A stretch of 64,000 nucleotides of DNA from Hazenella coriacea (GTDB lineage: Bacteria; Bacillota; Bacilli; Thermoactinomycetales; Thermoactinomycetaceae). Below, one piece after another: positions 19,357 through 28,481 of the stretch. Both the position numbers and the translations under genes were made by a program. Under the pieces are notes generated by a model, which had not been told where the DNA came from, did not search any database, and worked only from the letters and a program-made list of their open reading frames with translations. The stretch spans positions 1 to 64,000 of the forward strand of contig NZ_SMAG01000001.1 of assembly GCF_004341825.1 (NCBI RefSeq), read 5' to 3'. Numbering within the stretch: position 1 is the stretch's first letter; the number at the start of each line of letters is the position of its first letter.

Positions 19357-20013
19357 CTACCAAGCTGGATCTACTCTTACGACAACCTGATCAGGTTCTA
19401 GATGCCATGTTCGTGTAAGAAAATCCACTAATAATTGAGCCGTTTGAGAGGTTTCGTCTTGGGAAGATCCCTGATTTGTCATGATTTGCCCTCCAATCCG
19501 AACCGACTCTATAGGTTGAATGGCTGATTGGACTTCTTGAGAGGTAGCAGGAATCGATTCTTTCTCCTTCACTTTAGCAACCACCTCGATTCTCTTAACT
19601 TTTTGGACTTGTTCTGGACTTATCTCCGTGATCACATTCGTTTTCATCACCTCCACCGTAAACTGTTGTTGAAGAGCATCTGAGATCATCTTCTCCATGC
19701 TACTTTCAGTCTGTTTCTGAATGAGCTGGCTTTGCTGTTGTTTCAGCTTTTCACTCTTTTCTTCGATTTGAGAGAGTGGTAACATCGAATCGGCTGATGA
19801 ACCACCTTGTTTTTCAAAAGCTAACTTCGTGATATCTAACTCTTCAGTAAATAAGCTTAAAATCGGTGAGAGAATCGCCATGGTAATAAGTAAACCCATG
19901 ACTAATTTGACATAGCGATCCATGGAATGGTTAGGTAATAATAAATCGATAAAGGTGGCAATCAAAACTAGTAAAACAATCTGCTTTAGCCATTCACTAA
20001 GCCACTCCATCAT
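19357..20013 (-). CDS. spoIIIAF: Stage III sporulation protein AF
   Basis: Membrane protein of the SpoIIIA complex with two N-terminal membrane segments (about 7-25 and 33-55) and a soluble ring-building-like domain at the C-terminus. 218 residues, normal length; ends with the conserved VVRVDPAW-like tail. ATG with AGGTG upstream. Confidence 0.93.
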   Translation of the reverse strand: MMEWLSEWLKQIVLLVLIATFIDLLLPNHSMDRYVKLVMGLLITMAILSPILSLFTEELDITKLAFEKQGGSSADSMLPLSQIEEKSEKLKQQQSQLIQKQTESSMEKMISDALQQQFTVEVMKTNVITEISPEQVQKVKRIEVVAKVKEKESIPATSQEVQSAIQPIESVRIGGQIMTNQGSSQDETSQTAQLLVDFLTRTWHLEPDQVVVRVDPAW

Positions 20014-20023
20014 GCTTGTTCAC

Positions 20024-21217
20024 CTACCTCATCATCACCGAAATATTCCCCGACGCAATAATAATGGTAATAGCTAGAAAAAACATCAATCCTACAGTAG
20101 CTAGGGCTGCAAAAATATAAATCATTGTTCGTCCAATGATGCTTAGACTTTCAATAATCGGGCTATTCCCTAATGGTTGCATCACAGCTGCCGAGAAATT
20201 ATAGATAAAGGCTAGAGAAAGGATCTTAAGTGCTGGAAATGCACAAACGAGAAGTAAAATGATCACACCAGCCAGTCCAATTGTATTTTTCACCAATAAA
20301 GATGCTCCCACAACGGTATCTGCCGCTTCAGAAATCGATCGACCTACAACAGGGACAAAGTTACCTGTGATATATTTTGCGGTTCGAACCGTTACCCCAT
20401 CTGTGACAGAAGTAGCGGCTCCTTGGACTGAGATCACTCCGAGGAAAATGGTAAGAAGTCCACCTAAGATGGCAATACTCAATTTCCTCATCAAACCAGC
20501 AAGTTGATTTACTTTATATTTTTCAGACATACAACTGACAATGCTAAGAATCGTAGCAAAAAAGAGTAAAGGAAAAACAATTGTATAGATTAATGTGCCA
20601 ATGATGTTGATCATGAACACAATTAAAGGATGAAAGAGTGAAACAGAAGTAATATTTCCCAATGTCGCTAGTAATGTCAACATTAGCGGCATTAAGGCCA
20701 TCATAAAGTCAATCATGCCCCCAATTGCCGATTTTGCTGCATCAATCGCAACTTTAAAGCTATTCACAGCTAAGACAATGATGACCATAAAGACAATCGC
20801 ATAGGCTACTTTACTTACTTGATTATGCTCAAATGCAGACTGTAGCGTTTGCAAAATCATACTAAAGACTGTAAGGACCATGATCATCCCTAACAGTTTG
20901 CCATTGTACAAAACCTCATGAAAGAAGTAGCGTGCAAATGCCTTCAGTACTTCCTCGACACTCAGTTCGTCCCCATTCGATAACAGAAAGTCAAATAAAC
21001 TACTTGGGGTTTGTCCGTCAAAATAACTACCATAATTAGTTTGTAACTGTTGCCAAAATGACTCCACTTCCTCCGTCTGTAACTGGTTTAACTGGGTTCG
21101 AATCAATTCATTACTCACAGAGGAAGTACCTTCATCCTCTCCTTCTGCCCAAGCCCATTGAGATAGAATAAGACTAAGAAAGACAATGAGTAGAATGATT
21201 CCTCTTTTTTGCAACAT
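20024..21217 (-). CDS. spoIIIAE: Stage III sporulation protein AE
   Basis: Polytopic membrane protein of the SpoIIIA-SpoIIQ channel, needed to keep sigma-G active in the forespore. About 397 residues: a signal-like N-terminus (IILLIVFLSLILSQWAWA), a soluble segment with SYFDGQTP, then about seven membrane segments with the conserved GNFVPVVGRSISEAADTV motif. The frame opens with GTG at 21232 in GTGA overlap with spoIIIAD, but GAGG is best spaced for the ATG at 21217; both are possible. Confidence 0.93.
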   Translation of the reverse strand: MLQKRGIILLIVFLSLILSQWAWAEGEDEGTSSVSNELIRTQLNQLQTEEVESFWQQLQTNYGSYFDGQTPSSLFDFLLSNGDELSVEEVLKAFARYFFHEVLYNGKLLGMIMVLTVFSMILQTLQSAFEHNQVSKVAYAIVFMVIIVLAVNSFKVAIDAAKSAIGGMIDFMMALMPLMLTLLATLGNITSVSLFHPLIVFMINIIGTLIYTIVFPLLFFATILSIVSCMSEKYKVNQLAGLMRKLSIAILGGLLTIFLGVISVQGAATSVTDGVTVRTAKYITGNFVPVVGRSISEAADTVVGASLLVKNTIGLAGVIILLLVCAFPALKILSLAFIYNFSAAVMQPLGNSPIIESLSIIGRTMIYIFAALATVGLMFFLAITIIIASGNISVMMR

Positions 21218-21228
21218 TCTTTTCATCC

Positions 21229-21618
21229 TCACACGCGCAAAATTTTCATCACACTTTCAATCACCACTGAAATAATGGGAATCGCCATCACCATGATTAA
21301 AACCTTTCCAGCTAACTCGATTTTAGAAGCGATTGAACCTTGTCCTGCATCCCGTGTGACTTGCGCTCCAAACTCTGCAATATAAGCAATTCCAATAATT
21401 TTTAGAATCGTAGATAAGAAGAGCTCATTTACTTTCGCTTGTTGGGCTAGATTTGAAATCACTCCAATGACTTCTGCTAGTTTTTGTGCCAAAGTGATAA
21501 AAATGATCACTCCTACAAAAGTAGCAAGTAAAAAGGCGAATACAGGTTTTTGCTCTTTGATGACAAGTACTAAAAAAGTGGTAACTAGTCCGATCCCCAC
21601 CACCTGGATAATTTCCAA
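21229..21618 (-). CDS. spoIIIAD: Stage III sporulation protein AD
   Basis: Small polytopic membrane protein (129 aa, about four segments) of the SpoIIIA complex, with the family blocks ISNLAQQAKV and GIAYIAEFGAQVTRDAGQGSIASK. The start is TTG at 21618 with GGGAGG upstream. Confidence 0.95.
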   Translation of the reverse strand: MEIIQVVGIGLVTTFLVLVIKEQKPVFAFLLATFVGVIIFITLAQKLAEVIGVISNLAQQAKVNELFLSTILKIIGIAYIAEFGAQVTRDAGQGSIASKIELAGKVLIMVMAIPIISVVIESVMKILRV

Positions 21619-21633
21619 GCGGATCGCCTCCCA

Positions 21634-21840
21634 TCATGAACGAAAGAGAAACACATTTTTAATCGTTTGAAACAAATCTTGGATTAGCATCGCCACCATA
21701 AACAGCACCACTCCAAATCCAAACAAGGTGACCCAATGGGCAAAATCTTCTTTCCCCATTTGCTTCAATACCGTGTGTATCATCGCCACAATGATTCCGA
21801 TACCTGCAATTTGAAAAACTTGATCTAAATGGTACGGCAT
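21634..21840 (-). CDS. spoIIIAC: Stage III sporulation protein AC
   Basis: 68-residue membrane protein with two hydrophobic segments (IAGIGIIVAMIHTVL and WVTLFGFGVVLFMVAMLI), the usual size for SpoIIIAC. The ATG at 21840 has GGGGGG 5 nt upstream; the frame also opens at 21861, before that site. Confidence 0.94.
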   Translation of the reverse strand: MPYHLDQVFQIAGIGIIVAMIHTVLKQMGKEDFAHWVTLFGFGVVLFMVAMLIQDLFQTIKNVFLFRS

Positions 21841-21872
21841 AAGTACCCCCCATCCGCTCATGAAGTAACAGA

Positions 21873-22394
21873 CTAAATAAGTAAAATAGCTAACAAGATC
21901 CCGGTTAATAACCCCATTGATTTGTACATTTTTTCATAACGAGCTTGTTCATCCCGTGCCAGATCTTCCTCAACCTCCAAATTGGTTTTAGTAAGGTGAA
22001 GATGATGGAGTTGATTTTCGCGATCCGACATTCCTAATGTTTGACACAAGCTAAGTAGAATCGATTTCTCCGCTTTTCCCATTGCTGTTATCTTCCAACA
22101 TTGCTCAATCACTTCTTGAAAACACTCATATGTAGAAGATCCATCCATTTGGGATAACCGATGTCCCCACTCCTTAAAAAGGTGAGAAATGATTCCTTGT
22201 TCTCTCTGTGCAATAGAAGTACAAGCTTCACTCAAGTGACGCGTTCCATATCCAATCTCTGTTTCAAGTAAGGTTAAGGAGGAGCGAAGTTGTCGAATTT
22301 GACGTGGTCGATCCGCTAAGCGTTTAGACATTTGAAATCCGATTGCTGAGCAAGCCACAACTACTAAAATGGAACCAATGATTTTTGCAATCAT
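21873..22394 (-). CDS. spoIIIAB: Stage III sporulation protein AB
   Basis: Membrane protein with one segment at each end (about 4-20 and 155-172) and a helical middle related to GspF-type proteins. 173 residues with LRSSLTLLETEIGYG and EKMYKSMGLLTG blocks. The ATG overlaps the spoIIIAA stop (ATGA), indicating coupling. Confidence 0.94.
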   Translation of the reverse strand: MIAKIIGSILVVVACSAIGFQMSKRLADRPRQIRQLRSSLTLLETEIGYGTRHLSEACTSIAQREQGIISHLFKEWGHRLSQMDGSSTYECFQEVIEQCWKITAMGKAEKSILLSLCQTLGMSDRENQLHHLHLTKTNLEVEEDLARDEQARYEKMYKSMGLLTGILLAILLI

Positions 22395-23356
22395 GATGGA
22401 ATCTCCAACGTTCTTTTCAAAGGTCTTAAGTTTTGGTCAGCGATTAGTTCGACTGTTCCAGGTCCTTGACGTCTACTTAAAACAATCATCCGTCTGAAAA
22501 CCCCTTCTCGAATTAGTCCCGAGAGAATGGGTCGATGACAAATCTCCTCAATCGATTTTCCATGAACAGTTGTAAATAAATGAACCCCTGCATAAATCGC
22601 CTCATGAACTGCATCACTATCTTCTTTTCTTCCGATTTCATCAACAACCAGAACTTCAGGTGACATCGAACGGATCATCATCATCATTCCTTCTGCTTTT
22701 GGACAAGCATCTAAAACATCAGTTCGTGGACCGATATCATGTTGAGGAACTCCATGAACACAGCCAGCAATCTCAGAGCGTTCATCCACAATACCTACTT
22801 TTCGTGATGCAAATTGTTCATGACCTGTACTGGCGATCCTTGCCAAATCCCTAATCAATGTGGTCTTTCCACACTGAGGAGGTGAAATGATCAGAACATT
22901 TTCCACCTGATTATCATGAAACAGATAGGGAATAATGGGTTCTCCCACTCCAATTACTTGACGTGCCATTCGAACATTAAAGCCTGTCACATCTCGTAGA
23001 TGCTTTACCTTCCCTTGATCCATAACTACCTTTCCTACCAATCCAATGCGATGCCCACCCTCCACGGTGACATAGCCACGACGCAACTCTTCTTCCATCG
23101 TATATAAGGAATGATTACTGATGAGATTCAGCATTTTTCGGCAATCCTCTCGAGATGGGAGTACACTTTCTTTAGGCTGTAGAGTAAGTTGGCAATTCTG
23201 GCTAACAAACCAGGACTGCTCCGAAGTGATCACTTCTAAGGGGCGGTCTTGTCTCACTCGAATTTCCTCCAGACAGCCTAAAATAGTCCGAGGAAGAGAT
23301 TGAATCAGTTCTCGAATTGAAGGAGGAAGGACTTGATAAATTGGTTTGACTGACAT
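22391..23356 (-). CDS. spoIIIAA: Stage III sporulation protein AA, ATPase
   Basis: Cytoplasmic secretion-type ATPase that powers the SpoIIIA channel. The 321-residue protein has Walker A (PPQCGKTT), the VGIVDERSEIAG segment, Walker B VLVVDEIG and an arginine-containing C-terminal half. The ATG at 23356 has a strong GGAGGTG 4 nt upstream; the frame continues to 23422 but lacks a better start. First gene of the operon, with a sigma-E-like promoter upstream. Confidence 0.95.
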   Translation of the reverse strand: MSVKPIYQVLPPSIRELIQSLPRTILGCLEEIRVRQDRPLEVITSEQSWFVSQNCQLTLQPKESVLPSREDCRKMLNLISNHSLYTMEEELRRGYVTVEGGHRIGLVGKVVMDQGKVKHLRDVTGFNVRMARQVIGVGEPIIPYLFHDNQVENVLIISPPQCGKTTLIRDLARIASTGHEQFASRKVGIVDERSEIAGCVHGVPQHDIGPRTDVLDACPKAEGMMMMIRSMSPEVLVVDEIGRKEDSDAVHEAIYAGVHLFTTVHGKSIEEICHRPILSGLIREGVFRRMIVLSRRQGPGTVELIADQNLRPLKRTLEIPS

Positions 23357-23387
23357 GGAGCACCTCCTGACATGTCTTTTTATTCCC

Positions 23388-23415
23388 ATCTTATGTAGGC
23401 TTGTTTCTAATATGA
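23388..23415 (-). promoter_or_regulatory. Probable sigma-E promoter of the spoIIIA operon
   Basis: Minus strand: -35 TCATATT (23415-23409), 13 nt spacer, -10 CATAAGAT (23395-23388), about 32 nt ahead of the spoIIIAA start. This resembles the sigma-E consensus (ATATT ... CATACA-T), and the spoIIIA operon is a known sigma-E target in B. subtilis. Confidence 0.5.
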
Positions 23416-23435
23416 CAAGCATGATAAAAACTCAT

Positions 23436-23476
23436 AAAAAAACGCCTACAAGTTGATCGGCTTGTAGGCGTTTTTT
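23436..23476 (-). terminator. Terminator of the CD1247-like gene
   Basis: A perfect 10-bp stem, CGCCTACAAG/CTTGTAGGCG (23443-23470), flanked by A7 and T6, so it can act on both strands. It isolates the gene at 23481-23927 from the spoIIIA operon. Confidence 0.85.
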
Positions 23477-23480
23477 ACTT

Positions 23481-23927
23481 TTAACTGCGAATGAGAACAC
23501 CTGGATCTTTTTCAGGAATGAATTGAATCTCCAAATCCTCATCATGGGCAGCATCCTCCATGATCAGGGTAGTATGACACTCTGGACATAATAGCTCAAT
23601 CGATTCATCCTCTAAATCAGCAGTATCGATCCATACATCCTCACCACATTCTGGACATGTAAGCTCAACCATTTCGTTCTCATCATCGTCGTTGTCCAAA
23701 TCTCCATAAGTAAGTAATTCTAAGTCGTTAAGATCTTCATCAATCACATCTACATAATCTTCCAATTCGATCTGACGTAAATCCATATGCTGAGTTGTTT
23801 CAACCAAATCTTCAACAACTTTGACCAGTCGTTCGATTACTTTCTGCTCAGGAGAGTTTTGTGAGAAATTACTTCCCTCCATTAACCCTTCAATATAAGA
23901 TAAGTCCCTTTTGAGTCGTTCAAACAT
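23481..23927 (-). CDS. CD1247 N-terminal domain protein with zinc ribbon
   Basis: A 148-residue acidic protein. The N-terminal half (MFERLKRDLSYIEGLMEG) matches the so-called CD1247 N-terminal domain of sporulating Firmicutes; the C-terminal half holds two CPEC pairs (CPECGEDV, CPECH) that should bind one zinc. Function unknown; the conservation is mainly in spore formers. ATG with GAGGGTGAAGAA upstream. It lies just ahead of the spoIIIA operon but is separated from it by a terminator. Confidence 0.8.
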   Translation of the reverse strand: MFERLKRDLSYIEGLMEGSNFSQNSPEQKVIERLVKVVEDLVETTQHMDLRQIELEDYVDVIDEDLNDLELLTYGDLDNDDDENEMVELTCPECGEDVWIDTADLEDESIELLCPECHTTLIMEDAAHDEDLEIQFIPEKDPGVLIRS

Positions 23928-24071
23928 TTCTTCACCCTCACTTTCTTATGGTGTTAGGGTTAGTTTTTACCTGAGGGTTAAAGAACCATACGCAACTAAT
24001 TATTGGGATTTGATAAGAAAAAGGAACTTAGGACATTCTAATGAAAGCAGACAACATTTGAGGTGAATTGG

Positions 24072-25352
24072 ATGACTACAGCGAATTTAAATAAAAAACA
24101 AAAGACAACCCCCAACGCGGCCGTGCTCATCGTACTAAGCTCAATCCCTCTCATCATGGTACTTGGAAACTCTATGTTGATTCCAGTATTGCCAACGATT
24201 GGAAAGGAGCTAGGGATTACCACGTTTCAAGTCAGTTTATTAATCACTTTATTTTCGATCCCTGCAGCCATTGTCATCCCCATCGCTGGAATTTTGGCTG
24301 ATCGCTTAGGACGAAAACGGGTGATTGTTGTAAGTCTCATTATTTATGGGATTGGTGGTTTACTTGGGGGGATTGCTTCGATTTGGCAAGGAGGTTCTTA
24401 TCTCTTTTTACTCATCGCAAGAATCATCCAAGGAATCGGGGCAGCTGGTACGGCTCCCATCGCCATGGTTCTCGCTGGTGACCTATTTAAAAAAGGGGAG
24501 CGAAGTAAAGCCTTAGGAATTATTGAATCCTCCAATGCAATGGGAAAAGTACTTAGCCCTATTTTCGGGTCATTGCTCGCCGCCATTACTTGGTATGCTA
24601 TGTTTTTCGTCTTCCCTATTTTTACAATTCCTGTTGCCATTGCTTTGTGGAAATTGATTGATGAACCCGCTTTAGAACAAAAACCTTTACCCCTTGTTCA
24701 GTATAAAGAACGCATTTTTAAAACATTTAAACGACAAGGACGCTGGATTTCTATTACTTTTTTGGCAGGTCTACTTATCTTCTTTACAACATTTGGAGTA
24801 CTGTTTTATTTATCAGACTTACTAGAAAAACGGTATGGATTGGATGGATTAATCAAAGGATTTGTCATCGCCATCCCCGTTCTTTTTCTAGCTGTAACTG
24901 CGTACTGGACAGGTTCCTATATTAAAAATCATGCTCGTATGATGAAACGCTTGATTATGATTGGATTAATTACGATTACTGCTTCTGTCGCTGCTATGCC
25001 TTGGTTTTCGGGTGCTGTGATGACGATTATTTTATCCTCCCTAATCGGGACTGGAACAGGATTAATCGTCCCTTGTCTAAACACATTAATTACTTCCGCT
25101 GTAGGCATTCAAGAACGTGGAGTGATTACCTCATTGTATGGAAGTGTTCGTTTTTTTGGAGTCGCCCTAGGTCCACCTGTCTTCGGAGCATTAACCAACC
25201 GACCGATCGTACTCTTCTTAAGTGTTGCCGCTGCCATGGGAATTGTAACCGTTTTAGCTGGATTAATGATTCATCGTCCTCAACACCTTCGTGGAAAAGA
25301 TGGACATTCCCGTGTATTACTTCGGAAACGTCGCTTCCATCCTGCTACTTAA
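24072..25352 (+). CDS. MFS transporter, drug-efflux type
   Basis: A 427-residue major facilitator with about 12 membrane segments. The signature loop between TM2 and TM3 reads GILADRLGRKRVI, and motif C-like GAAGTAPIAMVLAG lies in TM5. This organisation fits proton-driven multidrug efflux of the DHA1 type; the substrate is unknown. The ATG at 24072 has AGGTG 7 nt upstream, while the frame opens at GTG 24063. It is not part of the ancestral efp-spoIIIA neighbourhood. Confidence 0.87.
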   Translation: MTTANLNKKQKTTPNAAVLIVLSSIPLIMVLGNSMLIPVLPTIGKELGITTFQVSLLITLFSIPAAIVIPIAGILADRLGRKRVIVVSLIIYGIGGLLGGIASIWQGGSYLFLLIARIIQGIGAAGTAPIAMVLAGDLFKKGERSKALGIIESSNAMGKVLSPIFGSLLAAITWYAMFFVFPIFTIPVAIALWKLIDEPALEQKPLPLVQYKERIFKTFKRQGRWISITFLAGLLIFFTTFGVLFYLSDLLEKRYGLDGLIKGFVIAIPVLFLAVTAYWTGSYIKNHARMMKRLIMIGLITITASVAAMPWFSGAVMTIILSSLIGTGTGLIVPCLNTLITSAVGIQERGVITSLYGSVRFFGVALGPPVFGALTNRPIVLFLSVAAAMGIVTVLAGLMIHRPQHLRGKDGHSRVLLRKRRFHPAT

Positions 25353-25464
25353 ATCGTCGTTCTGAAATCTTTCTGATTCAAAATGAAATAAAAAATCTAT
25401 ACACTCGCCTCATCTTTTGCATATAATACAGAATAACCCATTTTTAGGAAGTGAGGCGAGTTAT

Positions 25465-26259
25465 ATGAAGATAGATTCTTTTATTACTTGGGAGCCTGAC
25501 TTAACTGATTTATCAAAAGAACGAAAGAGTAAACCGAGAGAAATCGGATGTACAATGGTCATGGATAAAGGATTAGGTCTAACAGCTTTTGAAGATTTAT
25601 GTCAATTATCTGGAGAGTACATTGACTTTCTTAAGTTAGGTTTCGGAACCGCCGCCATCACTCCTCAACCTATTTTGCAAAAAAAACTTAATCATGCACA
25701 AAAACACTACATACATCTATATCCAGGTGGAACCTTTTTTGAAATTGCTTGGATGCAAAAATATTTTTCGAAATATATCAATCATTTATGTAAATTGGGC
25801 TTCTCTTGGGTAGAAATATCAGATGGAACCATCTCGATCTCTGATTCGGATCGATCTTCCTGTATTCAATATGCTCGCTCGGAAGGTCTTCAAGTACTAA
25901 CTGAAGTGGGCAAAAAAAAGAGTGGTTCAGTTCTTTCAGTGTCAGAAGTCCTAAAAATATATGAACAAGATTTACAAGCTGGGGCTTCCTTTGTCATCAT
26001 GGAAGGACGTGAAACAGGGAAAAATATAGGCATGTTTGATCGTGAGGGAAAAATTAATACCACTTATCTTTCAGAACTACAAAAAGTTTTAACTCCTTCT
26101 TTAGTGATCTGGGAAGCTCCTCAAAAAGACCAACAAGTTGAATTATTTGAACGCTTTGGTGTTCAGACCAATCTAGGTAATATCGCTCCCCATGATGTTT
26201 TATCAGTAGAATCGTTACGTCGAGGATTACGGTCCGACACGTTAAGTTGGTGGACATAA
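25465..26259 (+). CDS. Phosphosulfolactate synthase (ComA/YitD family)
   Basis: Adds sulfite to phosphoenolpyruvate to give phosphosulfolactate, a TIM-barrel enzyme first known from coenzyme M synthesis. In B. subtilis the homologue YitD is linked with sulfolactate of spores. The 264-residue sequence shows KPREIGCTMVMDKGLG, LKLGFGTAAI, WVEISDGTISI, VLTEVGKK and NIGMFD blocks typical of the family. The ATG at 25465 has GTGAGGCGAG upstream. No sulfolactate phosphatase or dehydrogenase lies nearby, so the pathway partners must be elsewhere. Confidence 0.85.
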   Translation: MKIDSFITWEPDLTDLSKERKSKPREIGCTMVMDKGLGLTAFEDLCQLSGEYIDFLKLGFGTAAITPQPILQKKLNHAQKHYIHLYPGGTFFEIAWMQKYFSKYINHLCKLGFSWVEISDGTISISDSDRSSCIQYARSEGLQVLTEVGKKKSGSVLSVSEVLKIYEQDLQAGASFVIMEGRETGKNIGMFDREGKINTTYLSELQKVLTPSLVIWEAPQKDQQVELFERFGVQTNLGNIAPHDVLSVESLRRGLRSDTLSWWT

Positions 26260-26342
26260 AAACATTTCATAGCATGTCTACTAAATCACCACTCCATTTC
26301 ATACAGTATTAGAAAAACTAGTATGGACTGGAGAGAGGATTA

Positions 26343-26798
26343 TTGAATCCAGATATATTACTGGTCATCCTAATTGTGATTGGAATAGTTGGGCGCTCTC
26401 CCTTAATTGCTACAGCTGCCAGTCTTCTACTCATCTTAAAGTTAATTCACTTGGAGCGTTTTTTTCCTGCCGTAGAACGACGAGGATTAGAGTTTGGTTT
26501 ATTATTTCTGACCATTGCGGTACTTGTCCCTTTTGCCTCTGGACGGATTACATATAAAGATGTGATGGATGTCTTTACTTCCGTACCAGGTTTGTTGGCA
26601 TTAACCGGAGGAGCTTTAGCCACCTATATGAATGGTAAAGGGCTTGATTTGCTAAAGATTGATCCACAGCTCATTGTAGGTTTAGTGATCGGCTCGATCT
26701 TTGGTATTATCTTCATGCGTGGAATACCTGTCGGACCCTTAATGGCAGCGGGAATAACCGCATTTTTAATGAAAATATTTCATCTTTGGCAATCCTAA
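26343..26798 (+). CDS. DUF441 family membrane protein
   Basis: A 151-residue, very hydrophobic protein with four membrane segments and the family blocks [26 protein letters not shown] and [11 protein letters not shown]. Members (YtwI in B. subtilis) have no known function. The start is TTG at 26343 with GAGAGAGG upstream. A terminator follows. Confidence 0.85.
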   Translation: MNPDILLVILIVIGIVGRSPLIATAASLLLILKLIHLERFFPAVERRGLEFGLLFLTIAVLVPFASGRITYKDVMDVFTSVPGLLALTGGALATYMNGKGLDLLKIDPQLIVGLVIGSIFGIIFMRGIPVGPLMAAGITAFLMKIFHLWQS

Positions 26799-26801
26799 TG
26801 A

Positions 26802-26832
26802 GGGCAAGGAAACTTTCTTTGCCCATTTTTTA
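26802..26832 (+). terminator. Terminator after the DUF441 gene
   Basis: The stem GGGCAAGG/CTTTGCCC (26802-26824) with one G-T pair is followed by ATTTTTTAA. Confidence 0.75.
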
Positions 26833-26990
26833 ATCCCATTGATCTTCTTGAATTAGCAGCTTAAATATATACAAAAATAACCAAAAACACTTAATATTAT
26901 TAATAAATACCCAACTTTATTAAATTAGTTCTTTAAACCTATTCAATATATATATATAATATAAACTATCAGGCTTATAGATCTATATTG

Positions 26991-27017
26991 GATATTCAGA
27001 TATCCGGCCTGAATATC
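26991..27017. promoter_or_regulatory. Inverted repeat ahead of the protease gene
   Basis: GATATTCAG/CTGAATATC is a perfect 9-bp inverted repeat with a 9-nt spacer, ending 3 nt before the AAGGGGGA Shine-Dalgarno. It lies after an AT-rich promoter-like stretch (TATATATAATAT). It could be an operator or an mRNA hairpin affecting translation. Confidence 0.45.
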
Positions 27018-27035
27018 ATTTCAAGGGGGATTCAA

Positions 27036-28391
27036 ATGAAGAAACTGATGACATTGGGGTTGTCTGCCATTCTCTCTGTCGGACTGATTGCTCCAACAGC
27101 AGCAGTTCAAGCAGTTGAACAAACAGCTCCTACCACGTATACGATCAACTTTAAAGGAAATAAACTTCCTGCTGATGTACAAAAACTAATTCAAAGTGCT
27201 GGCGGTTCTATTATAAATGCAGATGAAGACCTTGCGTTTGTACAAGCTGTCTCCTCCAACCCACAATTTTTAAACAACATTTCTAATGAAAAATCTGTGG
27301 ATAATGCTGGACGCACCGTCAAGATCACTCATGATGCTGTTGAAAAAGTTGAATTGAATGTTTCTTCTGACCATCCAATCTATGATCAATACCAATGGGA
27401 TATCAAACAAGTCACGGAAAATGGAGAAAGCTATAAAATCTCCAAAGGCACCAAAGATGTCGTTGTTGCAGTCATCGACACCGGAATTGACTTAGAGCAT
27501 CCAGACTTAAAAGCAAATATCGTTGATGCAAAATCCTTCGTTCCTGGTGAAGCCACTCCTCAAGACTTTGACGGACATGGAAGCCATGTGGCTGGTAGCA
27601 TTGCGGCTAACGGACAATCTCTAGGGATTGGACCCGAACTTGGAATCGCTGGATTAAAAGTCTTTGCCAAAGATGGTGGAGCATCTACAGCTTCCATCGC
27701 ACAAGCATTGAAATATGCTGCTGACAAAGACTATGATGTTGTAAATATGAGCTTAGGAAGCTATCAATATAAAAAAGACCCTGAAACTACACCTAAAGAT
27801 ATTCAAGCAGATATCAACCTATTTAAGAAAGCTATTTCTTATGCAGATCAAAAAGGAGTTACGGTAGTTGGTTCAGCTGGTAATGCGGGCGTTGATATCC
27901 ATAACCCAGCTAAACTTACCCAACAACTCTATGGTGAAGATCTGAATGGAGCTACTCACCGCGACCCAGCAGGTAACTTGATCCGTGTATCCGCTGGTAA
28001 CTTAGGCAAGCAACTCACTTTCTACTCCAACTATGGTGTAGGTAAAATTAATGTAATGGCTCCAGGTGGAGATTTAGGTCCTAATTACGACCCTGAAACA
28101 GGTCTAGGTCGTGACAATAGTTATCTCTGTTTAAGCACTGTTCCTCAAGTAGATGCCAAAGGTAATGTGACTGGTCATGGCTATGCTTTCTACGCAGGAA
28201 CCTCCATGGCAGCTCCTAAAGTTGCAGGTGTTGCAGGTGTGATTATTGCTAAACATGGTAAAAACAACCTAAAACCAGCACAAGTGAAAGCAATCATCGA
28301 ACAATCAGCTGAAGATATCTATAAAAAAGGTAAAGACGCTGAAAGTGGATCTGGTTTAGCAAATGCTTACCGTGCTTTAAATCACAAATAA
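27036..28391 (+). CDS. Secreted S8 family serine protease (subtilase)
   Basis: A 451-residue preproenzyme: signal peptide (about 1-26, cleavage near AVQA), pro-segment (about 30-110) and subtilase domain. The catalytic residues are present: Asp148 in AVIDTG, His181 in DGHGSH, Ser390 in GTSMAAP, and the oxyanion Asn283 in GSAGNAG. A subtilisin-type extracellular protease; the exact substrate is not predictable. The ATG at 27036 has AAGGGGGA; the frame opens earlier at 26988. Flanked by terminators, so monocistronic. Confidence 0.93.
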   Translation: MKKLMTLGLSAILSVGLIAPTAAVQAVEQTAPTTYTINFKGNKLPADVQKLIQSAGGSIINADEDLAFVQAVSSNPQFLNNISNEKSVDNAGRTVKITHDAVEKVELNVSSDHPIYDQYQWDIKQVTENGESYKISKGTKDVVVAVIDTGIDLEHPDLKANIVDAKSFVPGEATPQDFDGHGSHVAGSIAANGQSLGIGPELGIAGLKVFAKDGGASTASIAQALKYAADKDYDVVNMSLGSYQYKKDPETTPKDIQADINLFKKAISYADQKGVTVVGSAGNAGVDIHNPAKLTQQLYGEDLNGATHRDPAGNLIRVSAGNLGKQLTFYSNYGVGKINVMAPGGDLGPNYDPETGLGRDNSYLCLSTVPQVDAKGNVTGHGYAFYAGTSMAAPKVAGVAGVIIAKHGKNNLKPAQVKAIIEQSAEDIYKKGKDAESGSGLANAYRALNHK

Positions 28392-28392
28392 T

Positions 28393-28425
28393 CAAAACCC
28401 CTTGGAAAGTTTCCAAGGGGTTTTG
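28393..28425. terminator. Bidirectional terminator after the protease gene
   Basis: A perfect 15-bp inverted repeat, CAAAACCCCTTGGAA/TTCCAAGGGGTTTTG, with a 3-nt loop directly after the protease stop. Confidence 0.85.
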
Positions 28426-28481
28426 ACTTTGAATGATCATTGATCCGATAAGCATACTTCATACTACGATCACTATTAGCT

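Noticed and set aside
25001-25426. 141-codon plus-strand frame overlapping the first MFS gene
   Set aside because: It is a shifted shadow of the MFS gene; its sequence is rich in Cys, Arg and Trp and lacks any Shine-Dalgarno.
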